64,000 bases of DNA from Warburgia ugandensis (taxonomy: Eukaryota > Streptophyta > Magnoliopsida > Canellales > Canellaceae). How positions within the stretch are numbered: position 1 is the stretch's first letter; every line of letters begins with the position of its first letter. Below the pieces are notes generated by a model that was given only the letters and a program-made list of their open reading frames with translations, ran no database searches and was not told the DNA's origin. A program made the position numbers and the translations under genes. Shown piece by piece: positions 24,301 through 34,867 of this stretch. The stretch is from positions 35,508,684 to 35,572,683 of the forward strand of contig CP141128.1 of NCBI GenBank assembly GCA_035236585.1, in the 5' to 3' direction.

Positions 24301-25733
24301 GGCAGGACTAACCATAAAGTCAGCTGTTAATGAAAAGGTTAAACAAGAACAGAAAGGAGATCTGGATATACAAGCTTTCATAGGGAAACCAGGGCTTACA
24401 AAAAGACAAGATGGTAGCGTTTACATGCAAGGAAGATTAGTGGTACCGGCTAATGAAGAGTTAAGACAAGAAATCTTAAAAGAGGCTCATCGGTCCAAGT
24501 ATACAATACACCCAGGAGGGACTAAGATGTATCAAAACTTAAAGAAATAATATTGGTGGGATGGTATGAAAAGAGACATAGGGGAATTTGTGGCAAAGTG
24601 TTTAACATGTCAACAAGTAAAGGCTGAACATCAAAGACCTGCGGGATTGTTACAACCCCTTGAGTTACCCGAATGGAAATGGGACCATATCACAATGGAC
24701 TTCATCGTAGGGCTACCAAAGACCTCTAAGGGTCATGACATGATCTGGATAATTGTTGATATATTAACTAAGACATCCCATTTCCTTCCTATACATCATA
24801 CCCAATCCACTGACAGCCTAGCTCAGCTATACATCAAAGAGATAGTAAGTCTACATGGGATACCCCTTAGTATCACTTCAGATAGGGATAGCTGCTTCAC
24901 TTCGCTACTCTGGAAGTCTGTCCAAAAATCCTTAGGATCTTCCTTGAACTATAGCACACCCTTCCATCCACAAATCGATGGACAATCAGAGCACACAATC
25001 CAGATAGTCAAAGATATGTTGCGGACTTGTGCCCTTGATTGGAAGCAGAGCTGGGATGAAAATCTACCGCTAGTCGAGTTTGCGTACAACAATAGCTTTC
25101 AGTCAAGCATTGGCATGGCTCCATACGAGGCGCTCTATGGGAGACCCTGTCGATCACCCACCAGTTGGAGTGAAGTTGGAGAGTCTGGGTGCTCCAGGCC
25201 GAGCTGGTAGAGCAATGTGCTGAGAAGGTCAAACTCATAAGAAGACGCCTCATCACAGCTTAAAGCCGCCAAAAGAGCTATGCTGATCGAAGGAGGAGAC
25301 CATTGGAATTCGACATAGGAGAGCACGTTTTCCTGAAGATATCTCCCACTAAAGGAGTTATGCGGTTCGGTATCAAAGGCAAGCTTAGTCCGCGTTACAT
25401 AGGACCTTTCGAAATCCTGGAGAAAGTGGGAAAAAAGTGGCCTATAAGATCGTACTACCCCCTCAGCTGTCCGAAGTGCATAACGTATTCCATGTATCTA
25501 TGCTAAGGAGGTATGTGCCTGACCCTGCTCATGTCATAAACCAAGTACCCATAGAGTTGACGGAGGATCTCAAGCTAGAGACAAGACCAAGTGAGATTCG
25601 TGATCATAAGAATAAGAAGCTGCGAAACAAGGACATACCCTTAGTCAAAGTTTTGTGGAGAAATGCGCACATGGAAGAAGAGACTCGGGAACCAGAGTCA
25701 GAAATGCGAGAAAAGTACCCCGAGATCTTTTGA
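21331..25733 (+). pseudogene. gag-pol: Tekay-type gag-pol polyprotein, lightly damaged
   Basis: This single long reading frame starts at an ATG (MPRKKGSNAPRPE). Capsid similarity is at about 21550-21990. Two zinc knuckles follow (CPKCNRSHLGKTC at 22172; CYLCGEPGHFARDC at 22229-22270). The aspartic protease carries DTGSTHSFIS (22421). RT has the catalytic FVDD at 23423-23434. RNase H begins near 23850 ([14 protein letters not shown]). Integrase has its zinc-binding region at 24488-24620, the core motifs DFIVGLP and SDRDSCF, and the final acidic residue in GQSEHT. The tail is VHNVFHVSMLRRYVPDP to about 25733. Lesions: frameshifts near 21653, 25185 and 25430 (in an A-run), and stops at 22988 (TGA), 23183 (TGA), 24548 (TAA) and 25261 (TAA). 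Catalytic residues are otherwise intact, so the copy died recently. Confidence 0.95.
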
Positions 25734-25767
25734 CTGTATATAGTAGAATTTCAGGGGCGAAATTCCC

Positions 25768-25782
25768 CTAAGGGGGTAAGAA
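25768..25782 (+). promoter_or_regulatory. Polypurine tract of the Tekay-type element
   Basis: CTAAGGGGGTAAGAA directly precedes the TG of the 3' LTR. Confidence 0.85.
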
Positions 25783-28347
25783 TGTAATTACTCCAATTTT
25801 GTAATATTGAAATTCCAAGTTTAGCAATGAAAAGTTCAGTTTTAAAGAAAAGGGCATTTTAGTCATTTCACTATTCACCTTGACTGAACCCATAAATTTG
25901 GTCCTAAAAATGGTTCCATTAGATGTGTCTTGGAAAAAGGAATCCAACGAGACCAAAATCACCCAAAACGGAGTTAAAATGAGCAAGATATGACCCTTTG
26001 AAGTTCAGGGGCAAAACTATAAATTTTACAAAAACGGTTTTAGCCTGCAAACACAGGGACCCGTTTTGATACGGGCACCCCTTCATCTTCAACCTCTAGA
26101 GGGTTCTAGAACGGCGATGATTGGAGGAGAAATCACCGCCATTCTGGAGGTTTCTCCACCGCCATTCAAAGGCGGTGAGAGGCCCCTCCAGAACCCTCTC
26201 TTAGCTCTATAAATAGAGCTCTTTGGCGCCTCTAATGGCAGCCAAAAACGTTGAAGAAAAACTAGTCGTGGAGCAGTGACCTAGAGGGGAAAACAAGGAG
26301 AAAAACCCAGCAACGAGCCAGATACGTTCGAGATCACTCAAAACCCATATCCATCATAGTTCCAGGAATGATTTCCCTAGGTTTTTGCATGAAAAACCAT
26401 GCAAAACGGAGCCCAGGAGAGCCACCAAGGACCCAGGGACGTCCCCTGGGTCGCACTGGTTCGACAGGGGTCAAACCAGGGTGTCCTGAGGACGCCCCGG
26501 TTCCCCAACGAGCGGGACGTTCCAGTCGGAACATCCCACGTTGACTTCTGTTTGAAAAACCAAACGGGCGCGTCCAGGGACGCGCCCGCAAAAGAAAGGA
26601 ACGGCAGGAAAACCCGGCGCGTCTGCAGGCGCGCACGCTGCAAACGCACAATGCTCTAGCACTGCGGGTTTTTTTTTCTTTCCTTAAGGAAGCCAGGGCG
26701 CACGACGCAGTCGCGCAGCGCCCTAGCATTCCGTTTTTTTTCAGATCTAGAGCTCCGATTGAGGCACCGCAAAAGGCGTTGTGTCCGTGTCGACGACACG
26801 GACACATCCAAACTATAAAATCAATGATCAAGGCCCAATCAAAGGTGGGCATGACCCTTAGAATAGGATGGTGGTGCGGGGCCACTAGAACTTTGGAAAA
26901 CTGAGGATACCAAGGCCCAATTAGGACCTTAGGACACCTATAGGCATAGGGATGGACCCCTAATGCCTAAGTAATAAGACCAATTACTCTAAAAATCCAT
27001 AAAAGATAGGCCAAACTAACCTTGATTCCCCAAACCATGATCAGGAGCGTCCAAGGACAAAAGGGTTAGCACGACCTAGCCAGGTAGGTGCTCTATCACT
27101 ATTAGATTCTTTTAAAAGAACTATTATTGTTTTGAGAACATATGTTTTAAATATATGACTTGTTTAGCATGACTTATTTCAGCATGCATGTGATAAATGC
27201 TTTGTACATAGACATGTTTTGTAAAATGATTGCATATACAATTATGCACATATATGTTTTTCAAACAAGTGCATACATTGCATGATTTAAGTACTTGCAA
27301 AGATTGCATGTCCTTGAGGGTTGCCAAAAGACGCTGGAGTGCTGAGGGCCAAGCAATTGTGAGGGACCCAAAGAGGACAGGTTTTGAAAAGAGGTTTTGG
27401 CTTAGTTAATCTTATGTGATTTGGGCTAGTAAGCCCGTGGGTGCTATGCCAAGGGGTCTGGGTTGGCCACCCAGCCTCTACCACTACTAGGTGGAATGGG
27501 TACCACGCCCAAAAAAGGGCATGTCCCTACGTCGACTGCATGTGGTACAGGGGGCTACCACTGGTGTCACCAAGACTGGTCGATGTGTCATATGCCCCGT
27601 GGAGGCTATGACGCTGTGTCCTCAGGTACCCGGGGACCACACGGCGGCGAGGTCGTGGGCATAGTTTGAACCCTATGGTTTGATGATTTATGTGCATTGC
27701 ATATGGCATGATATGAGGTTGGTCGACCATACCATACTAGAGATCCATGAGTTGGACTCTATGAAGCATCTATTGCATATCATGATGTTATCATATATAT
27801 GTATATGATACTTTCAATTTTGGATTATGTGATCCTTTACGTCATTAGCATTTCAGTTTGATAACGGATTCTTATATTGATATTGAGCTTGAGTATTTAG
27901 ACATGCACATGTTTTGAAAGAACATATGATTTTAAAACATCTCATGCATTATAAAACTAGTAGTGATAGGCTCCTACTGAGTATAGTATATACTCACCCA
28001 ATCCTAAACATTTTTTAGACACCAAGTAAATACTTAAGGGCAAGGAACGCTTGTGCTAGGAACCATCCAGGCTAAGTACAAGTAAGTAAAACCCCTACCT
28101 TATCTTTCAATATTACTTGATTGTAGTTACTCTCTAATAGCTGGGGCTGTGACTAACACTTTCTTGGGAATAATATTGATTTAAACTTTGTCATGGCTAA
28201 ATAATTTGAGAATATGTTTTGACACTTGGGGTTTTTATGAAAGATTGTTTTCCAAATGAAAAAGATTTTCATGCATCTCATGCTTATAAAACAAGAGATC
28301 TCCCCTTTTTATCAAAGTTGCATCATATAAAAACCCGGGTCGTGACA
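25783..28347 (+). repeat. 3' LTR of the Tekay-type element
   Basis: It runs from TGTAATTACTCC to GGGTCGTGACA. It is colinear with the 5' LTR except that it lacks about 46 bp present at about 19546-19592 of the 5' copy, a deletion located at about 26741. It also has scattered C/T and G/A differences. Confidence 0.95.
26203..26220 (+). promoter_or_regulatory. TATA box of the 3' LTR
   Basis: The sequence is identical to 19011-19028. It could drive read-through transcription toward the host DNA and the DnaJ gene 5 kb downstream, though no such transcript can be shown from sequence. Confidence 0.6.
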
Positions 28348-28352
28348 TTTAG
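28348..28352. repeat. Target-site duplication TTTAG, right copy
   Basis: It matches 18586-18590. Confidence 0.95.
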
Positions 28353-28477
28353 TGGTCTTAAGCTTTGACTTTTCTATAACAAAACTAAAATATGAACCTT
28401 AATTGCCCAAAAAACTAGGAAGTAGACCAAAGTATGTGAAATGTAGGGGTTGGAAATATCATTTTGCATATATGTAT

Positions 28478-28499
28478 ACATATATATATATATATATAT
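28478..28499. repeat. (TA)n microsatellite
   Basis: A short TA run inside unit 1. The matching place in unit 2 is interrupted by C and G. A second TA run lies at 28787-28807. Confidence 0.85.
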
Positions 28500-29743
28500 G
28501 CACATAGATACATATATATACACACACAAGAGGTCCCTGGTGGTGGATGAATCCAATTATGAATTAGAGAGAAAAATCTCTAAAAAATCATTAAAAAGGA
28601 TAATAAATATAAATTGTAAAAGTGCTATGTGGGTAAAGAATTAGTAGAGAGTTGGGTAAAACACTGAATTGCTTTTATTTATTGATGATCCAAACTACTA
28701 ATTTAAGTGGGACCTTCTTCTTTGAAAAACAAACACTAATCAAATAGGTTCTACTACATTAAAAATAAAAATAAGTAATTTAGAAATATATATATATATA
28801 TATATATTAGGATAGTTAGAGTTTTATTTTTGAATTTTGCAAATATCTATAATAATTTAGAGAAAAATTTAGAGAAAAATTTAAGAGAATTTAATGTCTC
28901 TCTTAAAAGAAACTGGCTTTCTTTCCCTTACTGTAAGGGAAAGAAGAGCAGTGCAGTCACTCTAGTGGTGGGAAGTCAATTTTGTCTTTTCCCTGTTGTC
29001 GGTAAAGTCACCCTAGGTTTGCATTATTATATTCCCAACCTTGCAATTCACATACACATACCCTCTTACCTTTTTGGGGCATTTAGTGGCCTTAAGCTTT
29101 GACTTTTCTATAACAAAACTAAAATATGAACCTTAATTGCCCAAAAAACTAGGAAGTGGACCAAAGTATGTGAAATGTAGGGGTGGAAATATCATTTTAC
29201 ATATATGTATACATACATATCTACGCACATACATATGTATCTATACACACACACAAGAGGTCCTTGGTGATGGATGAATCCAATTATGAATTAGAGAGAA
29301 AAATCTCTAAAAAATCATTAAAAAGGATAATAAAGATAAATTGTAAAAGTGCTATGTGGGTAAAGAATTAGTAGAGAGTTGGGTAAAACACTGAATTGCT
29401 TTTATTTATTGATGATCCAAACCACTAATTTAAGTGGGACTTTCTTTGAAAAACAAACACTAATCAAATAGGTTCTACTACATTAAAAATAAAAATAAGT
29501 AATTTAGAATTATATATAGATATATAATATATATTAGGATAGTTATAATTTTATTTTTGAATTTTACAAATATCTATAATAATTGATAGAAAAGTTTAGA
29601 GAAAAATATAAGAGAAGTTAATGTCTCTCTTAAAAGAAGCTGGCTTTCTTTCCCTTACTATAAGGGAAAGAAGGGCAGTGCAGTCACTCTAGTGGTGGGA
29701 AGTCAATTTTGTCTTTTCTCTGTTGTCGGTAAAGTCACCCTTA

Positions 29744-30240
29744 TTTAACTAATATGATAAGATTATAATATAAAAATAATTAGACACATATATATATATA
29801 AAGTGAATAAATAAGAGAGAAAGATTGAGGCATTATTGGGGAATAATATATTCAATTATAAATAAAACCAAGAAAAACCTTTAAAAAAAATAAGCAGAAA
29901 AATAAATGACAAAAGAGCAACACAACAAAATAAATAAAGTAGGGTGAAACTTTGTATTACTTTAGTATATAATGAGTTTATCTAAGAACTTAATAAATAT
30001 GTATAACAATAAGTAAGAAGATGTAGAGAAAAAATAGAAGAGATTCATGACTTTTAAAGATAATTACTTATTCGACTAATAATATAAAATAAAGATAAGT
30101 AGATAGATATAAAGAGAGATTCTAGAAATTATTCTTAGAGGATATATTTAATTATAAATTTAAAAATAAAAACTAAAAGAAGTAAATAATAAAAGTGTCA
30201 CGTAATAAAATAATGAAGAGTTGGATTACAGCTAAGGACC
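29744..30240. repeat. AT-rich stretch, possibly decayed copies of the upstream unit
   Basis: Phrases resembling the 28348-29743 unit recur in order: ATTCAATTATAAAT (29848), AAATAAATGACAAAAG (29902), TATTTAATTATAAAT (30146), AATAATAAAAGTGTCACGTAATAAA (around 30190). They are heavily diverged. No gene is seen. Confidence 0.4.
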
Positions 30241-30616
30241 TTTCACAAAATATAGGACTGTGTAAAGTTAAGCTGGAAGATGCAATTCGTAATTTGAGGG
30301 ATGCTGCAGTAGAGCGCCACAACACTATAACAGCTCAGTAGGTTTTTTTTGTATGGTGGGCCCCGCATATAATTGACATAACCCGTTCATCAGACTCTAT
30401 GGCTTTGCATATCTCATGAGGAAAGAAAACCTAGTATCTAAGTGCGGTGTTTTGGTTGATCCAACGAGGTATGATTGAGCAACGTAGCCTGACCGCCCGT
30501 CTCTGTACCAACAGCAAGCACGGATACCTGCTGCGTGTTATCGCTCTATGCCTCCAAGTTACATCAACAACGCCCACCAGTTTTAGGCATAGACTGCCGC
30601 TGCAAAGTATCAGAAC

Positions 30617-30652
<36 letters not shown>

Positions 30653-31199
30653 GTTTGTTTGTCTGCAGGTATGGGCTTGCGCAATTACTTCTTTAGCAAC
30701 GGTTTGGGATTACTTCAGCCTTGATGGTTTAAATAATTTGTAAATTCAAGTCCTCTTTTTCTATTGGGTATCGGTCGAATAATGGGATGTAGATTTCTCT
30801 TCTTTCGTGGAAATATAGATGTCTACATCGATAGATGTTGAACAAGCCTAATTTTCCGCTTAGGGATTAAGGAAGATATATCTGTCAGGTTCCAGATTGT
30901 TATCGGCAGAGAGAGGAAGAGAGAGAGGCAGAGAGATTTTGGATATTTGTTTTGCTGTTCCTTCTTCGTGGGTTTTATATTGGATTTTTCGTATCAGAAT
31001 TTTGATTCTACTTCGACCAGGAAGCACTTAACATCTTCAGGCTGCACGTTCATTTGATAGTTGGAATTGACATTTTCTGGGTTGCATCTGGGACTTATGC
31101 GGGTGGTGGCAATTGGGATATGATAGTTTTGCGAATTCTGGCCGTTATCATTGACTATTCGAAACACTGATTCGTGATTTATTGATCGGTAGATCGATC
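30241..31199 (+). promoter_or_regulatory. Promoter and 5' leader region of the DnaJ gene
   Basis: TGGGCC (30357-30362) and a TATA-like GCATATAATT (30365-30374) precede a (CT)14 tract at 30621-30648 and then the start codon at 31200. A plausible leader intron has donor CTGCAG/GTATGG at 30669 and acceptor ATCTTCAG ending at 31040. The splice sites are inferred, not shown. The transcription start is probably between 30400 and 30620. Confidence 0.5.
30621..30648 (+). repeat. (CT)14 microsatellite in the leader
   Basis: A pure CT run. CT-rich tracts near the transcription start are common in plant promoters and leaders and are binding sites for GAGA-type (BBR/BPC) factors. Confidence 0.92.
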
Positions 31200-32267
31200 A
31201 TGGACGGTAACAAGGATGAAGCCCAGAGATGCGTGAAAATAGCCGAAGCCGCTCTTGCTTCTGGTGATAAGCAGCGAGCACTCAAATTCATCAGAATTGC
31301 GCAACGTTTAGACCATACCCTTACTGTTGCCGATCTTTTGGCAGCATGTGAAACTCAAACTCAAGAGACTACTGCATCCACCTCTTCCACCACGGGGAAA
31401 AAAGTCGCAAATGGAAGCCCGAAAGAATCAATTGCTCAGCAGTACTCCAGTGTATCAAGTGGGGGTGGGGATCAGAGTTACAGCGAAGAGAAGGTTAAGA
31501 TGGTACGAGAAATTAAGAGGCACAAAGATTACTATAAGATTCTCGGTATTGAGAAGAGCTGTTCAGTGGAGGAAATCAGGAAGGCTTATAGGAAATTGTC
31601 TCTTAAGGTTCACCCAGACAAGAACAAGGCCCCGGGTTCAGAAGAGGCTTTCAAGATGGTTTCAAAGGCTTTCAAGTGCTTGAGTGATAAGGAGTCAAGG
31701 AGGCAATACGACCAAACGGGTTTGGTCGAAGAATTTGAATATAATCAGCAGCACAACGTCAGGAGGAGGAGAAGGACTGGCCATGATATGTTCGACGAAA
31801 ATTTTGACCCTGATGAGATTTTCAGGTCCTTTTTCTTTGGTTCTCAGGATATGTTTCGAACTGCATATGTCCACAGAACTAGAGGAGTACCTACTCAGGA
31901 AAGGCAAAATGTCAATGGCGGTGGGTTCAGTGTATTAGCTCTGCTTCAGATCTTACCGGTCTTGGTGATCTTACTAGTTGCATATCTTCCTTTCTCTGAG
32001 CCTGACTATTCTTTGCAAAAGACATATTCCTACCAGATCCCAAAGGTCACTGAGGAATTTGGTGTAGAGTTTTATGTTAAGTCATCTGATTTTGATAAAC
32101 AATTCCCCCCTGCAAGCCCTTCTAGAGTAAGCCTTGAGAACAGTGTAGTTAGGGAATACAGAAACATTCTTGGGCGATACTGTTACGTGGAAATGCAAAG
32201 GCGTCAGTGGGCTAGAAATTATCCAACACCTCACTGTGATAAGCTAAAAAATCTGGGAGCAGCTTGA
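31200..32267 (+). CDS. DnaJ (HSP40) membrane protein, DNAJB12/14-like
   Basis: The 355-residue J-protein co-chaperone should stimulate an HSP70 ATPase, by family knowledge at the ER membrane. The start is the ATG giving MDGNKDEAQRC, the N-terminus usual for plant members; an upstream in-frame TTG adds six residues and is unlikely. An N-terminal helical segment (residues 4-50) precedes a Ser/Thr-rich linker (51-98). The J-domain is at 109-175 (DYYKILGI, HPD at 138-140, KAFKCLSD). A basic patch is at 188-192. One hydrophobic segment is at 246-264 (LALLQILPVLVILLVAYL). A DUF1977-type C-terminal domain is at about 265-351. The Gly/Phe-rich segment is short. The coding region is a single unbroken exon. 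Cytosolic J-domain topology follows from the family. It is the only intact host gene in the window. Confidence 0.96.
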   Translation: MDGNKDEAQRCVKIAEAALASGDKQRALKFIRIAQRLDHTLTVADLLAACETQTQETTASTSSTTGKKVANGSPKESIAQQYSSVSSGGGDQSYSEEKVKMVREIKRHKDYYKILGIEKSCSVEEIRKAYRKLSLKVHPDKNKAPGSEEAFKMVSKAFKCLSDKESRRQYDQTGLVEEFEYNQQHNVRRRRRTGHDMFDENFDPDEIFRSFFFGSQDMFRTAYVHRTRGVPTQERQNVNGGGFSVLALLQILPVLVILLVAYLPFSEPDYSLQKTYSYQIPKVTEEFGVEFYVKSSDFDKQFPPASPSRVSLENSVVREYRNILGRYCYVEMQRRQWARNYPTPHCDKLKNLGAA

Positions 32268-34048
32268 AGATTTACTGAGGTGCATGTGTAAGATGCCTTG
32301 ATTAGATATTGTTTCATGTTTTTCCTCCAGATTAATTTAGGATCAAAGATTGACATTCGGAGCTTTTGACTATGTAAGTTTGTTTTAATATCTCTAGATT
32401 GTATCATCTACAGTTGGAGCTTTTCTTTACTACAACTTTTCTCAAATTCACCTTGTAACAACAAGGACATCTTCAATTGTGCTATTCTGTTCTGTTTCTG
32501 CTCGGATGGGTTCACATATGACTACAATTAGTGTTGGAAAGTTACATTAGAGAAAACTGGGTTCTGCTATCCATAGTGATTCTGTAGAAGGTCCATTGTG
32601 TATGCATGAGATTGCTGTTGAACTGTATCAGTGACCTTAGCTGTCACCAATATGGATTTCTAATAATTGTAAAGTTGAAGAAAATTCGAATGTAATACGA
32701 GGAGAAAGAATAGAGTATTTGGTGGATTTTTTCTGTTTGTCATCGACAATTCCATGACCATGTGTATCCCTTGGTTGAGGATACATTGATTTGTTGTTTC
32801 AAAAGTAAAATTGATCAGACAAAATCCATCTTATACATTTATCAAGGCATGTAAAGACTTTCTGACCAGCTCCATCTAAATTTTTCATGATGAAAATGAT
32901 TCTTATTACTAGTACTTAAGGAACCGGTCTTGCTGTTAAGACGATTGTTTTGGCATAATAATTATTTATGCAACCAAGATCTTCTTAGCAGTTTGCCAGA
33001 TCCAATGATTTCTATTGTTATGGTTTAGTAACCATGAAGATTCCACATCAAACAAAGAACAAGAAGACTCCATTGAGCTTTAAAGATACATCTGAATGTG
33101 AGTCACACTGTGTGGCATACCTAATATTTAGTACTAAGAAACCAAGATAGTAACATCTATTATCACTCAAAAGGAATGATAGCTTTTATTTAGGGCGTCG
33201 ATATTGGCATAAATGAATTTAATAGTTGGAAGAATCTTAAGGGCAAAAGGCTAAAACTGCAGCCTTCGATCTCTTTTGGCTTTTTCCTTTATTATGTGTC
33301 ATGCTCAGCATTTTTTCCTCATCTTCTCTCCTTCCCTCCTAGAAAAGATAAAACACCTTCTTACTCTTCCCTTCTTCAAATAAAACGCCCTCTCCAACTA
33401 TCAAAGGAACAGAGAGCTGTAATTATCTCGAATATTCACCGGAATCAAAACCAAAGACCTACCTTCACTAGAAAGGGATTCGATGTAGTCTTGCCTATTT
33501 TCTATTTTAATTAACCACTAACTTTAATTTCTAGTTCACAAAAACATGGAAAAATCAAAGATAATATTGAATCAGGATTATTTGGAATTGTTGGTTGATG
33601 TTATTGATTTCTTTAGCTCTGATCAATCATTGGAAGAGGGCTGCATACAAGATTCAAGGCTCGGATGTTGTTTGCTGATTGCCTCAAAAGACAATCTTAT
33701 TGCTGTCCTGTCTTTTGTGGGTCCCATGATTCACTCCGTGATGTTGTCAGTCTTTGAGTCTAACTTTTGGAGTGCGTTCTACCAGGTTCAACTCATTGTC
33801 AAGGTGAATATATTTGATCAATACTTTGGACAAATTACAGAACTTATTTACTCTTTGTCTCTTTCCCATAGTCTAATGAGAGCTTTACATAGGTAATCCT
33901 CAATCTGGCCTTGACAGCACAATACTCCATCTCAAATAGCTCACAAAATAGGTCGATCATCATAATCAAATGACTGCCTTGCATTCAACCGGTGATGTAA
34001 GTTGTTCCCATAAGAACCAAATATTTGAAAGCACTAAACTAGTGCTTG
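32268..34048. other. 3' UTR and downstream stretch without a gene
   Basis: The first few hundred bases are likely the DnaJ 3' UTR; no single polyadenylation signal stands out. The open frames at 33296-33514 and 33546-33896 show no recognisable domain and are bounded only by chance stops. Confidence 0.5.
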
Positions 34049-34061
34049 ATTCCATTTCCAT
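34049..34061. repeat. SINE target-site duplication, left copy
   Basis: ATTCCATTTCCAT matches 34242-34254 with one mismatch. Confidence 0.85.
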
Positions 34062-34241
34062 GTAAGGGCAGCCCTAGTGCAGGAAGCTCCCACGCATGCA
34101 GGGTCCAGGGAAGGAACGGACCACAAGGGTCAATAGTATGCAGCCTTACCTTGCATTTTACAAGAGGCTGTTTCCTCGCTTGAACCCATGACCTCAAGGT
34201 CATACGACGACAACTCGACTGTTGCACCAAGGCTCTCCTTC
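34062..34241 (-). mobile_element. Au-type SINE, minus strand
   Basis: Read on the minus strand, it begins GAGCCTTGGTGCAACAGT and continues with a tRNA-like region including a degenerate B-box (GGGTTCAAGC). The Au core follows (GAAACAGCCTCTTG; AAGGTAAGGCTGC; GACCCTTGTGGTCC) and it ends GGGCTGCCCTTA. At about 180 bp it is the full length of this plant SINE family. A 13-bp TSD with one mismatch flanks it. SINEs are transcribed by RNA polymerase III and moved by LINE enzymes. It is not a functional tRNA gene. Confidence 0.92.
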
Positions 34242-34254
34242 ATTCCATTCCCAT
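34242..34254. repeat. SINE target-site duplication, right copy
   Basis: ATTCCATTCCCAT matches 34049-34061 with one mismatch. Confidence 0.85.
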
Positions 34255-34479
34255 CTAATGGTCGATATTATTAGGACCTAGTTTGAAACATTTGACTGGC
34301 TTGATATGATGGTAGATTTTCATTCCCTTTGGGAAAGAAAGAAGATGGTGTTTGTTGTTTGCAGAAAAGACTTTTGGTGGAAACATACAAAGACCTTGGA
34401 TATACCACAGAATTGATTCCTCTACTTAGATGAATATTTGACATGTATTTCCCTTTACTCCCGGAGCATCAAGTAAAAG

Positions 34480-34482
<3 letters not shown>

Positions 34483-34562
<80 letters not shown>
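34483..34562. repeat. (GA)40 microsatellite
   Basis: A pure GA run of 80 bp. Poly-Ser/Leu frames on the minus strand (34426-34692) are artefacts of it. Confidence 0.95.
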
Positions 34563-34565
<3 letters not shown>

Positions 34566-34867
34566 GACATGAGCACCAAATTCTTGGATGATGTGAGAGA
34601 AAAGAAAGAAAGTTAAAGGGGTTGATGTTTGCCTTTCTGCCCTTAGGACTCTTGTAGCTAGTAAATCCATTTGTGCCAATATCATTACCCATTATTTATT
34701 TTATTTTGTACGTTGTTTAATTTATGATTCTCTTCAATTTGTTATGCTTGTAAATTTCTCTTTGTTGGCTGATTGGTACACATCAAAGTCTTCTATGGAG
34801 TACTTGCACTTGTCAACTTATGTAATTCTCATATTGTTGGCTGATAAATAACATTGGACATTGTAGA

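Larger units (their letters stand above)
18591..28347 (+). mobile_element. Complete Tekay/Del-type Ty3-Gypsy retrotransposon
   Basis: The 9757-bp element has LTRs of 2600 and 2565 bp, a perfect TSD (TTTAG), an initiator-Met PBS, a polypurine tract and one gag-pol coding region in the order gag, protease, RT, RNase H, integrase, chromodomain-region tail. This order is the chromovirus arrangement, and the tail sequence points to the Tekay (Del) lineage. By eye the LTRs are roughly 95% identical, so it is the youngest complete element in the window. Three frameshifts and four stops break gag-pol, so this copy is not autonomous. Confidence 0.96.
28348..29743. repeat. Tandem duplication of a ~734-bp unit
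   Basis: Unit 1 (28348-29081) and unit 2 (29082-29743) are colinear and highly similar, starting TTTAGTGG(T/C)CTTAAGC. Shared marks include AGGTCC(C/T)TGGTG, the TTTAAGTGGGAC block and a GGGAAGTCAATTTTGTC block. The segment preceding unit 2 (about 29010-29081) also matches the left flank of the Tekay insertion (18530-18585). The insertion therefore split the first unit. TA microsatellites differ in length between units. No coding content is apparent. Confidence 0.9.

Noticed and set aside
23317..25326. Minus-strand ORFs across the Tekay pol
   Set aside because: They are antisense shadows of the intact RT and integrase reading frame.
33546..33896. 116-codon plus-strand ORF downstream of the DnaJ gene
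   Set aside because: No domain or codon pattern is recognised. The end is a low-complexity Ser/Leu stretch.
34062..34241. Possible tRNA gene (tRNA-like B-box on the minus strand)
   Set aside because: The sequence matches the Au SINE over its full length and cannot form a complete cloverleaf.
34426..34692. Ser/Leu-repeat ORFs
   Set aside because: They are translations of the (GA)40 microsatellite. The same applies to 46450-46671.
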